Part shown: piece by piece, positions 1 to 5,482 of the stretch | How the letters are laid out: the number at the start of each line of letters is the position of its first letter | Position numbering within the stretch: position 1 is the stretch's first letter | Assembly (NCBI GenBank): GCA_022717655.1 | Contig: JAIIAN010000117.1 | Span: 1-9,274 of the forward strand | DNA: 9,274 nucleotides | Source of the DNA: Bacillota bacterium | GTDB lineage: Bacteria; Bacillota; Clostridia; Lachnospirales; Lachnospiraceae | Reading direction: 5' to 3' | Made by a program: the position numbers and the translations under genes | The notes under the pieces: generated by a model | The model's input: the letters and a program-made list of their open reading frames with translations, nothing else | The model's database searches: none | Told to the model about the DNA's origin: nothing

Positions 1-107
1 GCAAAGTTCATATCTGCCACCCACATCGGAAGTTCATTTTCTGCCACATCCCATTTCAGACAGCCTGTATTTCTTCTATCTGTTTCTTTATCAAATCTGC
101 TGCTCAT
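1..107 (-). CDS. MalY/PatB-type cystathionine beta-lyase / aminotransferase, N-terminal fragment (runs off left edge)
   Basis: This is the first 35 codons of a minus-strand gene; the rest lies beyond base 1. The fragment begins MSSRFDKETDRRNTG and continues with LKWD and LPMWVADMNF. These are the hallmark N-terminal elements of the MalY/PatB branch of fold-type I PLP enzymes (DRRNTGSxKWD, then LPxWVADMDF). Known members cleave C-S bonds of cystathionine or cysteine, giving pyruvate, ammonia and a thiol, or act as aminotransferases. The PLP lysine and the rest of the catalytic domain are outside the window, so the substrate cannot be judged. The start is fixed by ATG at 105-107 with a GGAGGGG ribosome binding site just upstream. 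The gene begins inside the end of udk, in another frame, with a 17-nt overlap, so the two are probably co-transcribed and translationally coupled. The last Asp of the usual VADMDF is Asn here. Family call is firm; exact function is open. Confidence 0.85.
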   Translation of the reverse strand, partial: MSSRFDKETDRRNTGCLKWDVAENELPMWVADMNF

Positions 108-729
108 TTTCTGCCCCTCCATCTTCTAAAAGGAAGCGGATTTTAGAACGGACAATGTCAAATGCCACATCATTCATTCCACTATTTACTACAATATCCG
201 CCTGATTTCGCATTGGTTCTACATAAAGATAATGCATTGGTTTTACCGTTGTCAGATACTGGTCTACAATATTATCAAGGTCACGTCCACGTTCTTTTAC
301 ATCCCTTGTAATTCGACGAAGAATTCTCTCATCGGCATCAGCATCTACATAAATTTTAATGTCTAAAAGTTCACGCACTCTCGGGTCTGTCAAAAGCAGA
401 ATTCCCTCTACTAAAATAATCTGTTTTGGTTCAATATGCAGAATCTTTGAAGAGCGGTTATGCTGACTGTAATCATAAACCGGGCACTCCACCCTCTGAC
501 CATTTTTTAATAACTTTAAATGCTCAATCAGTAAATCCGTTTCCAGGGAATCTGGATGGTCATAATTCATTTTCTTTCGTTCTTCAAAAGGAATATCATC
601 CTGACGAAGATAATAATTATCATGATAAATCACTGCTACATCATCTGGAAATTCATTTTTGAGACGATTGGTAAATGTTGATTTTCCTGAACCCGTTCCT
701 CCGGTAATTCCTATAATTGTACATTTCAT
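91..729 (-). CDS. udk: Uridine kinase (uridine/cytidine monophosphokinase)
   Basis: A 212-aa cytosolic P-loop kinase of the pyrimidine salvage pathway, which phosphorylates uridine (and cytidine) to UMP (CMP) using ATP or GTP. The Walker A motif GGTGSGKS is at residues 10-17 after MKCTIIGIT. The nucleoside-binding HDNYY (about 36-40) and YDHPD (about 56-60) motifs, the strand-end VEG (about 107-109) and the arginine-rich lid RRITRDVKERGRDL (about 138-151) all match bacterial Udk. Length matches the family (about 205-215 aa). The open frame extends 22 codons further upstream to 795. The ATG at 727-729 is preferred because it has an AAGGTGGAG ribosome binding site directly upstream, the family's N-terminus starts there, and the extension would run through the likely promoter. 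The 3' end overlaps the following patB-like start by 17 nt. All key residues look intact. Confidence 0.95.
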   Translation of the reverse strand: MKCTIIGITGGTGSGKSTFTNRLKNEFPDDVAVIYHDNYYLRQDDIPFEERKKMNYDHPDSLETDLLIEHLKLLKNGQRVECPVYDYSQHNRSSKILHIEPKQIILVEGILLLTDPRVRELLDIKIYVDADADERILRRITRDVKERGRDLDNIVDQYLTTVKPMHYLYVEPMRNQADIVVNSGMNDVAFDIVRSKIRFLLEDGGAENEQQI

Positions 730-766
730 CTTATTTTCTCCACCTTCTTGTTTGTTTCCGTAAATC

Positions 767-795
767 AGTGTATCATACCGTTTCTTTCTACGCAA
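767..795 (-). promoter_or_regulatory. Probable promoter of udk
   Basis: Read on the minus strand: TTGCGT (-35, bases 790-795), a 17-bp spacer, and TACACT (-10, bases 767-772) preceded by TGA, which forms an extended -10. Transcription would start near base 760, about 30 nt before the udk start codon. This makes udk plus the patB-like gene an operon independent of the phosphate transporter upstream. Inferred from consensus similarity only. Confidence 0.5.
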
Positions 796-796
796 G

Positions 797-836
797 AGAG
801 CGGAACAAAAAGAATCTCATCTTTTCATTCCGCTCT
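797..836. terminator. Hairpin after the Na/Pi transporter gene, possible terminator
   Basis: AGAGCGGAA (797-805) pairs perfectly with TTCCGCTCT (828-836). An inner AAAAGA/TCTTTT stem (808-813 with 820-825) extends the structure. It lies 13 nt beyond the transporter stop codon, so it is well placed to end that transcript. However, the T-rich tail (TGTTTTATTTT) is on the plus-strand side. Minus-strand transcription would leave the hairpin into TCTTGCG, without a U-tract. It may therefore be a weak terminator or an mRNA-stabilising 3' structure. Confidence 0.45.
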
Positions 837-849
837 GTTTTATTTTCTC

Positions 850-2658
850 TTATTCTACTTCTTCTGGTTCCATACTTCGGATATGTTCTTCTATTTCTCC
901 GATATCATATTTCTGGCTGTATTCGGTTAAATAAGAATAATATTCGGTATTGTTGACCGGATAAATTTTTGAATTGTGAATATGGATATCAGAAGTCTCT
1001 TCTCCACTCTTCATTAATGCTACCATAGCACTTGCACAGTGAGATGCGATACGTCCAAAGCTATTTAAAATATCATTAAATACCGTTCCTTCTTCCAAAC
1101 CACATTCACCCTTACTTAAACGTTCTGCATGGTGCATTTTTAATTCGTCACATGACCTTGTAATAATTACGCCAAGCGGTGCCACTCTTTGAGCCATCTC
1201 TTTGTCATCATTTACAAAGGCATTGCTTGTAATATTAATGACTTCACGAACCGCTTCCATCACAACATTTAATTCATCCCAGGCTGTTTCTGAAAACTCT
1301 GTATGATTTTCATGCATTTCATTTGACATATAGCCAATATAAGAAGCATGGTCACCAATTCGTTCCAGGTCATTAATCATGTGAAGATATAAAGAAACCT
1401 GTTTGGTCTGAGCTGTGTTCATCTCTCTTTTTGTTAACTGAACGAGATATTCACCCAGACGGCTTTCATATTTATCAATTAAATTTTCTTTTCTCTGTAC
1501 TTTATTAAATTTATCCTGCTGATAATCATTTAACAGATTCATTGCACGATTTACATTTTTACGCACTTTTTTAGACATTCCATTCATAACACGATGACAC
1601 TGTGCAATGGCAAGTGCCGGATAATTAAGCAGACGCTCTTCTAATAAATCAAAATCTGCTTCATCTTCGAGTTCTTCTGCACTATCTTTTACCAGCCAGC
1701 ATACCAGCCCTTCGATTTTAGAAATAAATGGAAACAGTACAATTACAGTTGCCACACGGAATACCGTATTTAACAATGCAATTGCTACCGGTGTCATAAT
1801 CATATCTATAAATGTAAAATGCACAACTGCATTTACAGTATAGAAAACAACAGACCATAAAATCAGACCAAATAAGTCATTAATCAGATAAACAAGTGCG
1901 CTTCTTTTTCCGTTTTTATTTGCTCCGATTGCAGAGATTAAAACCGGACATGCTGCACCAACACCAATTCCAAGTACGATTGGAAATGCACTTGCAAAGG
2001 TTAAAATTCCTGTTACAGACAATGCCTGAAGTACACCAACGGTTGCAGATGCACTCTGAAGCACTGCGGTAAATAAAATACCAACTAAAATACCTGCAAT
2101 CGGATTTGAAAACATGGTAAGCATGTCTACAAAAACCGGATTTTCACGAAGTGGTGAAACTGCTCCACTCATCATCTGCATACCTGTCATTAAGATGGCA
2201 AATCCAAGCATGATATTTCCGATGTTTTTATGTACCGTTCTTTTACAAATCATACGCAGGATTGTACCAATGACTGCTACAACTGCTGAAATTGTTGCTG
2301 TAGATAAAACTTTTGCAATTCCACTTGAACCTTCAATATAGGAAAGACATAAAATCCAACCTGTAATACTTGTTCCGATGTTTGCTCCCATGATGATACC
2401 AATCGCCTGTTTCAGTTTCATCATACCAGAGTTTACAAAACCGATTACCATTACTGTCGTTGCTGAAGATGACTGAATCACACTGGTAACACCTGTTCCA
2501 AGTGCAACTCCCTTAAGTGGAGTATTTGTCATCTTGTACAGAAAAGCTTCTAACTTGTTTCCTGCAACCATTTTCAGACCGTCTCCCATTAAGGACATAC
2601 CAAACAAAAACAGGGAAACTCCGCAAAGCAGCGACAAAATCATTGAGAATATTTCCAT
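850..2658 (-). CDS. Na+/phosphate cotransporter family protein with C-terminal PhoU domain
   Basis: A 602-aa inner-membrane protein of the NptA/PNaS (SLC34-like) family, predicted to couple phosphate uptake to sodium entry. Residues 1 to about 325 are hydrophobic and hold the two inverted Na/Pi repeats. Repeat one carries QSSSATT (62-68) followed by GANIGTS (91-97). Repeat two carries QSASAT (201-206) followed by GVGAACPV (232-239). These QSSSAT/QSASAT motifs form the substrate site in the family. A cytosolic tail (about 340-600) is a PhoU-like helical domain with the metal-binding-type motif NDLERIGDHA (429-438) and a second, weaker copy GRIASHCA (535-542). The Na/Pi plus PhoU fusion is a known bacterial architecture of about this length. 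The start has an AGAGGAG ribosome binding site at about 2664-2670. It is a single-gene unit. Family members can also move phosphate outward or act as phosphate-signalling proteins, so direction is inferred. Confidence 0.92.
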   Translation of the reverse strand: MEIFSMILSLLCGVSLFLFGMSLMGDGLKMVAGNKLEAFLYKMTNTPLKGVALGTGVTSVIQSSSATTVMVIGFVNSGMMKLKQAIGIIMGANIGTSITGWILCLSYIEGSSGIAKVLSTATISAVVAVIGTILRMICKRTVHKNIGNIMLGFAILMTGMQMMSGAVSPLRENPVFVDMLTMFSNPIAGILVGILFTAVLQSASATVGVLQALSVTGILTFASAFPIVLGIGVGAACPVLISAIGANKNGKRSALVYLINDLFGLILWSVVFYTVNAVVHFTFIDMIMTPVAIALLNTVFRVATVIVLFPFISKIEGLVCWLVKDSAEELEDEADFDLLEERLLNYPALAIAQCHRVMNGMSKKVRKNVNRAMNLLNDYQQDKFNKVQRKENLIDKYESRLGEYLVQLTKREMNTAQTKQVSLYLHMINDLERIGDHASYIGYMSNEMHENHTEFSETAWDELNVVMEAVREVINITSNAFVNDDKEMAQRVAPLGVIITRSCDELKMHHAERLSKGECGLEEGTVFNDILNSFGRIASHCASAMVALMKSGEETSDIHIHNSKIYPVNNTEYYSYLTEYSQKYDIGEIEEHIRSMEPEEVE

Positions 2659-2699
2659 ACTTTTCTCCTCTTTTATCTGTTTTTTCTATCTATATCGCT

Positions 2700-2729
2700 C
2701 TATAAGGATATAATTTCTGTTAAAAGCAA
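2700..2729 (-). promoter_or_regulatory. Candidate promoter of the Na/Pi transporter gene
   Basis: On the minus strand, TTGCTT (bases 2724-2729) is followed after 18 bp by TTATAG (2700-2705). A competing -10 is TTATAT (2708-2713), which would lack a recognisable -35 and place the TTAACA repeats in the -35 region, as expected for an activator-dependent promoter. I cannot choose between them. The leader before the start codon would be about 35-45 nt. Confidence 0.3.
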
Positions 2730-2735
2730 GAAAAC

Positions 2736-2774
2736 TTAACATTTCCTTAACCTGAACTTTTCTTGTTTTTAACA
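2736..2774. promoter_or_regulatory. 11-bp-spaced TTAAC(A/C) direct repeats, candidate Pho box
   Basis: On the plus strand, TTAACA (2736-2741), TTAACC (2747-2752) and TTAACA (2769-2774) stand at exact 11- and 22-bp steps. The skipped position holds a degenerate TTTTCT (2758-2763). Response regulators of the PhoB/PhoP type bind hexamer or heptamer repeats with an 11-bp period, and the Bacillus PhoP half-site is TT(A/C/T)ACA. The site lies upstream of a phosphate transporter, which supports phosphate-starvation control. The repeats read away from the transporter and towards the MerR gene, which is a reservation. Confidence 0.45.
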
Positions 2775-2970
2775 TTTTCTTTTTTATTATGCCACATCAC
2801 CACAATGATTACAATCTCTGGATTGTCGAAAAAACAAAAATTTTTTTACAGATTCTCCATTATTTTCTACAAATTTTAGTTTCTCTTAAATTTTCCTATT
2901 GACTAATGCACAAATAGATGCTCTCTTTCTGCCCGTATCTTCCCCTAAAAGACGAACTCTATTTTTCCTG
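2775..2970. other. Remaining T/A-rich intergenic sequence, no gene seen
   Basis: This is the middle of the 389-bp gap between the divergent Na/Pi transporter and MerR genes. It is strongly T-rich on the plus strand, with A and T runs around 2827-2847. I find no plausible start codon with a ribosome binding site, no tRNA-like fold and no clear long hairpin. A lone TTGACT near 2900 has no matching -10 at 16-18 bp. Confidence 0.5.
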
Positions 2971-2973
2971 CTG

Positions 2974-3002
2974 TTGTCTTTTTCCAAAATCTCTGTTAAA
3001 CT
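2974..3002 (+). promoter_or_regulatory. Candidate promoter of the merR-family gene
   Basis: TTGTCT (-35, 2974-2979), a 17-bp spacer and TAAACT (-10, 2997-3002) preceded by TGT, which gives an extended -10. The predicted start near 3009 leaves a leader of about 40 nt. The spacer is normal length and shows no clear dyad, unlike the 19-20-bp spacers of promoters that MerR proteins activate. Self-activation is therefore not supported. Confidence 0.4.
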
Positions 3003-3047
3003 TCTTTATAAGAACTACAAATTTTATTTTTTGAAAGGATTTTTTTA

Positions 3048-3485
3048 ATGTATACCATCGGACAAGTTTCTGAACTCTTTGATTTACCTGTCTCTACTTT
3101 AAGATATTACGATAAAGAGGGACTTTTTCCAAAATTGGAAAGAAAATCCGGAATCCGCTGTTTCTCCAAATATGAAATTGACTCTCTTTATGTGATTGAA
3201 TGTCTGAAAAAATCAGGAATGGAATTAAAAGACATCAAACAATTTATGCAGTGGTGTATGGAAGGACCTGTGACCTATTCGAAAAGAAAAGAGCTCTTTG
3301 AAATGCGAACTTCCGCTTTAGAATCACAGATTCATGAACTGGAAAAAAGTCTGGCAATGGCAAAATTCAAACGCTGGTACTACGAACAGGCAATAAAAAA
3401 CGGAAATGAAGAACACATTCACGCTATGATACCGGATAAACTTCCACCTGAAATTTTAGAATTATACCGCCTTGCACATGAATAA
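3048..3485 (+). CDS. MerR-family transcriptional regulator
   Basis: A 145-aa DNA-binding protein. Residues 2-25 form the winged helix-turn-helix (YTIGQVSELFDLPVSTLRYY), followed by the wing (DKEGLFPKLERKSGIRCFS) and the second helical pair with the Firmicutes-typical LKDIKQFMQWCMEGP (60-74). A charged helix from about 79 to 120 is the expected antiparallel coiled-coil dimerisation helix, and the short tail resembles small-molecule or stress-type MerR proteins. Cysteines at 38, 52 and 70 are scattered and do not form a metal-binding CxC or CxnC loop at the C-terminus, so a metal sensor is unlikely. It is nearer to the AdhR/NmlR-like group, but its effector is unknown. The GAAAGGA ribosome binding site at 3033-3039 is 8 nt before ATG. 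The gene stands alone, divergent from the phosphate transporter and convergent with the isomerase operon, so its target is not obvious. Confidence 0.9.
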   Translation: MYTIGQVSELFDLPVSTLRYYDKEGLFPKLERKSGIRCFSKYEIDSLYVIECLKKSGMELKDIKQFMQWCMEGPVTYSKRKELFEMRTSALESQIHELEKSLAMAKFKRWYYEQAIKNGNEEHIHAMIPDKLPPEILELYRLAHE

Positions 3486-3515
3486 AAGAGAATCCTGAAC
3501 GCAAGATTCTCTTTT
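3484..3515. terminator. Bidirectional intrinsic terminator between convergent units
   Basis: AAAAGAGAATC (3484-3494) pairs perfectly with GATTCTCTTTT (3505-3515) around a 10-nt loop. It is followed on the plus strand by T-rich sequence and preceded by A-rich sequence, so a U-tract is present in both directions. The stem begins inside the merR stop codon. The hairpin ends 12 nt before the isomerase stop codon, so it serves both transcripts. Confidence 0.8.
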
Positions 3516-3527
3516 TGGTTTCTTTAA

Positions 3528-4784
3528 TTATTCTTTTTCCATTTTCTGCCTTACATCGGATGCAATCGAAACTGCAGGATTACCATAAGGAATCCAAGTC
3601 GACTGAAATGCATGATACAAATCAGATTTTCCTGGCCATACCGTTCCAATCACTTCATTTTTCTCATTTAACTGATGAAACCAAGAACCATTTTCATGGT
3701 CTAATACCTTTTCATCCAGATATTTCATAAATTTACTATAATCATCTGCATATTTCTGATTATTTGTAATCTGCCACAGGACTGAGGAAGTATTGACTGC
3801 TTCTGCCAAAGTCCAGTGCATCCTGTCATGGATAACCGGATTTCCATTCCAGTCAGTCGTATAAACAAGTCCCTCTGCCCCATCGACATTCCAGGCATCT
3901 TTTATCGCACAGTTATACAAGGACTCGGCAGCCCATACATATTTTCCTGCCAGAAATCTCGAGTCCTCCGTTTGATAAGTTGAAAGCGCCCACTGGCTGA
4001 TTAATCTCGCCCACTCAATTCCATGTCCTGGAGTCGCACCATAAGGTTTAAACTGGTCTGCCGGCTGTTCTTTATTACACTCCAAATCTTCTTTCCAGTC
4101 TTTTGTAAAATGTTCCGGTATTCTCCAGGAATTTTTAGAAGCCCATTCTATCACATGTTCGATAATCCATCCTGCTCTTTGACGGTATTTTTCATCTGAA
4201 AGTGCATCTGCTACAGCCAAAAATGCCTCCACCGTATGCATGTTTGCATTTAATCCACGATAGTCATCTAAAACCGTAAATTCCGTGTTCCAGGTATCAA
4301 AACAAAGTTTTTCTTTTTCATCCCAGAAGCGTAAATCAAATAATTCCAGGGCTTCTTTTAAAAGTTCTTCTGCGCCGTCAATCTTTGCAAGCATTGCAGA
4401 CGACGCAGCCAATATTACAAATGCATGGGCATAGCACTGTTTATTCGGTAGAATTTCTCTATCGGCACGAAGTCCGCTGTACCATCCCCCATGTTTTGTA
4501 TCCTTTAACGCTCCCTTTAAGCCCTTTAATGCGCCTTCAGCTAATGCCCGGCTCTCTTTATCACCAAGCATTGTTCCAATGCTGTATACATGCAGCATAC
4601 GGCTTGTAATCCATGTCTCACGATTTCGTTCTTTCCACGGAGTTCCATCATCTCCAAGATAATAAGAACTGCCATCCGGTGAGAGAAACTGTCGTCCAAA
4701 CTCCAGGAGATTCTTTCTTATCTCTTCTAAAAACGCCTTATTTTCTTTCGTACCTATCTGATATTTTTTATTCTCACCTTCCAT
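3528..4784 (-). CDS. YihS-type aldose-ketose isomerase, AGE (N-acylglucosamine 2-epimerase) superfamily
   Basis: A 418-aa cytosolic (alpha/alpha)6-barrel protein. Blocks that match my recollection of E. coli/Salmonella YihS run along the whole length: WITSRMLHVYS (58-68), GALKDTKHGGWY (91-102), NANMHTVEAFL (179-189), EHF (224-226), GATPGHGIEWARL (249-261), DGAEGLVYTTDWNGNPV (301-317), ENGSW (364-368) and VWPGKSDLYHAFQ (382-394). The likely catalytic and substrate-ring residues of the family are present: R62, H65, H183, H254, E257 and H391. Such enzymes interconvert mannose, fructose and glucose. The YihS group proper also isomerises sulfoquinovose. No sulfoglycolysis gene is nearby, so a mannose/fructose-type isomerase is the safer guess, while true N-acylglucosamine 2-epimerase is less likely. 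It is the last gene of the three-gene operon, 41 bp after the acetyltransferase, with a GGGAGGG ribosome binding site (4793-4799) 8 nt before ATG. Confidence 0.85.
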   Translation of the reverse strand: MEGENKKYQIGTKENKAFLEEIRKNLLEFGRQFLSPDGSSYYLGDDGTPWKERNRETWITSRMLHVYSIGTMLGDKESRALAEGALKGLKGALKDTKHGGWYSGLRADREILPNKQCYAHAFVILAASSAMLAKIDGAEELLKEALELFDLRFWDEKEKLCFDTWNTEFTVLDDYRGLNANMHTVEAFLAVADALSDEKYRQRAGWIIEHVIEWASKNSWRIPEHFTKDWKEDLECNKEQPADQFKPYGATPGHGIEWARLISQWALSTYQTEDSRFLAGKYVWAAESLYNCAIKDAWNVDGAEGLVYTTDWNGNPVIHDRMHWTLAEAVNTSSVLWQITNNQKYADDYSKFMKYLDEKVLDHENGSWFHQLNEKNEVIGTVWPGKSDLYHAFQSTWIPYGNPAVSIASDVRQKMEKE

Positions 4785-4825
4785 TTACAAAACCCTCCCT
4801 TTTTCCTGATGTACTCTCGGAATTT

Positions 4826-5464
4826 TTATGCCTGTTTTATCATGCAGTACTGTTTTAAATGAAAGCCTTTCTTTTGTACCACTCCATATAATTGAAAACC
4901 AAATTTTTCATACATCGCCACATTTGCCGGATTATGTGTCTCAAGTGAAATCATTAATTTATTTTTATATGCATAGTCAATCACTTCATCCATCAGCTTT
5001 TCTGCCAGTCCATGATGCTGGGCTTTTGGTGCAACCGCAAGATAAATCACATGAAGCCGTTGATTATTATGAAGCTGGGAAGTCCAGCTTGAGTTTAAAT
5101 AATCCTTTCCCTGAATAAATTTCCAGAGTGTTGCAAGACTTGGGTCTTCCTTGATTAAATAGCTGTCTGTTTTTAAGACTGCAAAAAAATCCACTAAAAG
5201 ATTATGTAATGCTGCATCATGTTCCGTTCCGTCTGAGACAACAAGGATACTGTTTAATTCACTGCTGTCTGCATAGATTTCACAGGTTTCAAAAAATTCT
5301 GTCAAGTCACAGCTAAATAATTCCGGCATCAGCCGTTCCCTTGTCTCCTTATCTGGAATCAAAGCCTGATACAGCGGGTCTTGTGCAAAACATACCGTTA
5401 AAAGGCGAATCAGTTTTTCTAAATCTTCTTCTTTGTTCACTCGATATAAATTTGAGCTTTCCAT
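4826..5464 (-). CDS. GNAT-family N-acetyltransferase
   Basis: A 212-aa cytosolic protein with a C-terminal GNAT fold that uses acetyl-CoA. Motif A is IYLAVAPKAQHHGLAEKLM (140-158), including the pyrophosphate-binding Q149-H-H-G152-L-A154 (family pattern Q/RxxGxG/A). Motif B is LETHNPANVAMYEKFGF (174-190), the usual end of the domain. The first 130 residues are less conserved, though the start (LYRVNKEEDLEKLIRLLTVCFAQDP) is typical of acetyltransferases with an N-terminal strand-helix unit. Substrate cannot be read from the sequence. The position between a peptidase and a sugar isomerase makes a peptide, amino acid or amino sugar substrate possible, but that is inference. The GGAGG ribosome binding site (5470-5474) sits in the 18-bp gap after the peptidase stop codon, which supports co-transcription. 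Confidence 0.88.
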   Translation of the reverse strand: MESSNLYRVNKEEDLEKLIRLLTVCFAQDPLYQALIPDKETRERLMPELFSCDLTEFFETCEIYADSSELNSILVVSDGTEHDAALHNLLVDFFAVLKTDSYLIKEDPSLATLWKFIQGKDYLNSSWTSQLHNNQRLHVIYLAVAPKAQHHGLAEKLMDEVIDYAYKNKLMISLETHNPANVAMYEKFGFQLYGVVQKKGFHLKQYCMIKQA

Positions 5465-5482
5465 ATTTTCCTCCAGGTCATT

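Noticed and set aside
5..48. Near-direct repeats (AAGTTCATATCTGCCAC and AAGTTCATTTTCTGCCAC) that look like transposon terminal repeats
   Set aside because: On the minus strand they encode the conserved VAENEL...VADMNF stretch of a MalY/PatB enzyme; the similarity comes from two Val-Ala-(Glu/Asp) blocks, not from a mobile element.
730..795. Upstream 22-codon extension of udk starting at base 795
   Set aside because: It reads through a likely promoter, has no homology expected at the Udk N-terminus, and the ATG at 727-729 has a good ribosome binding site and the family-typical start.
2517..2705. Small plus-strand open frame overlapping the 5' end of the Na/Pi transporter gene
   Set aside because: Antisense to the first transmembrane region of a clearly real gene, with no ribosome binding site and a composition explained by the opposite frame.
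2710..2715. Plus-strand TATAAT-like hexamer suggesting a promoter towards merR
   Set aside because: No acceptable -35 lies 16-18 bp upstream, and the merR start is over 330 bp away, with a better candidate at 2974-3002.
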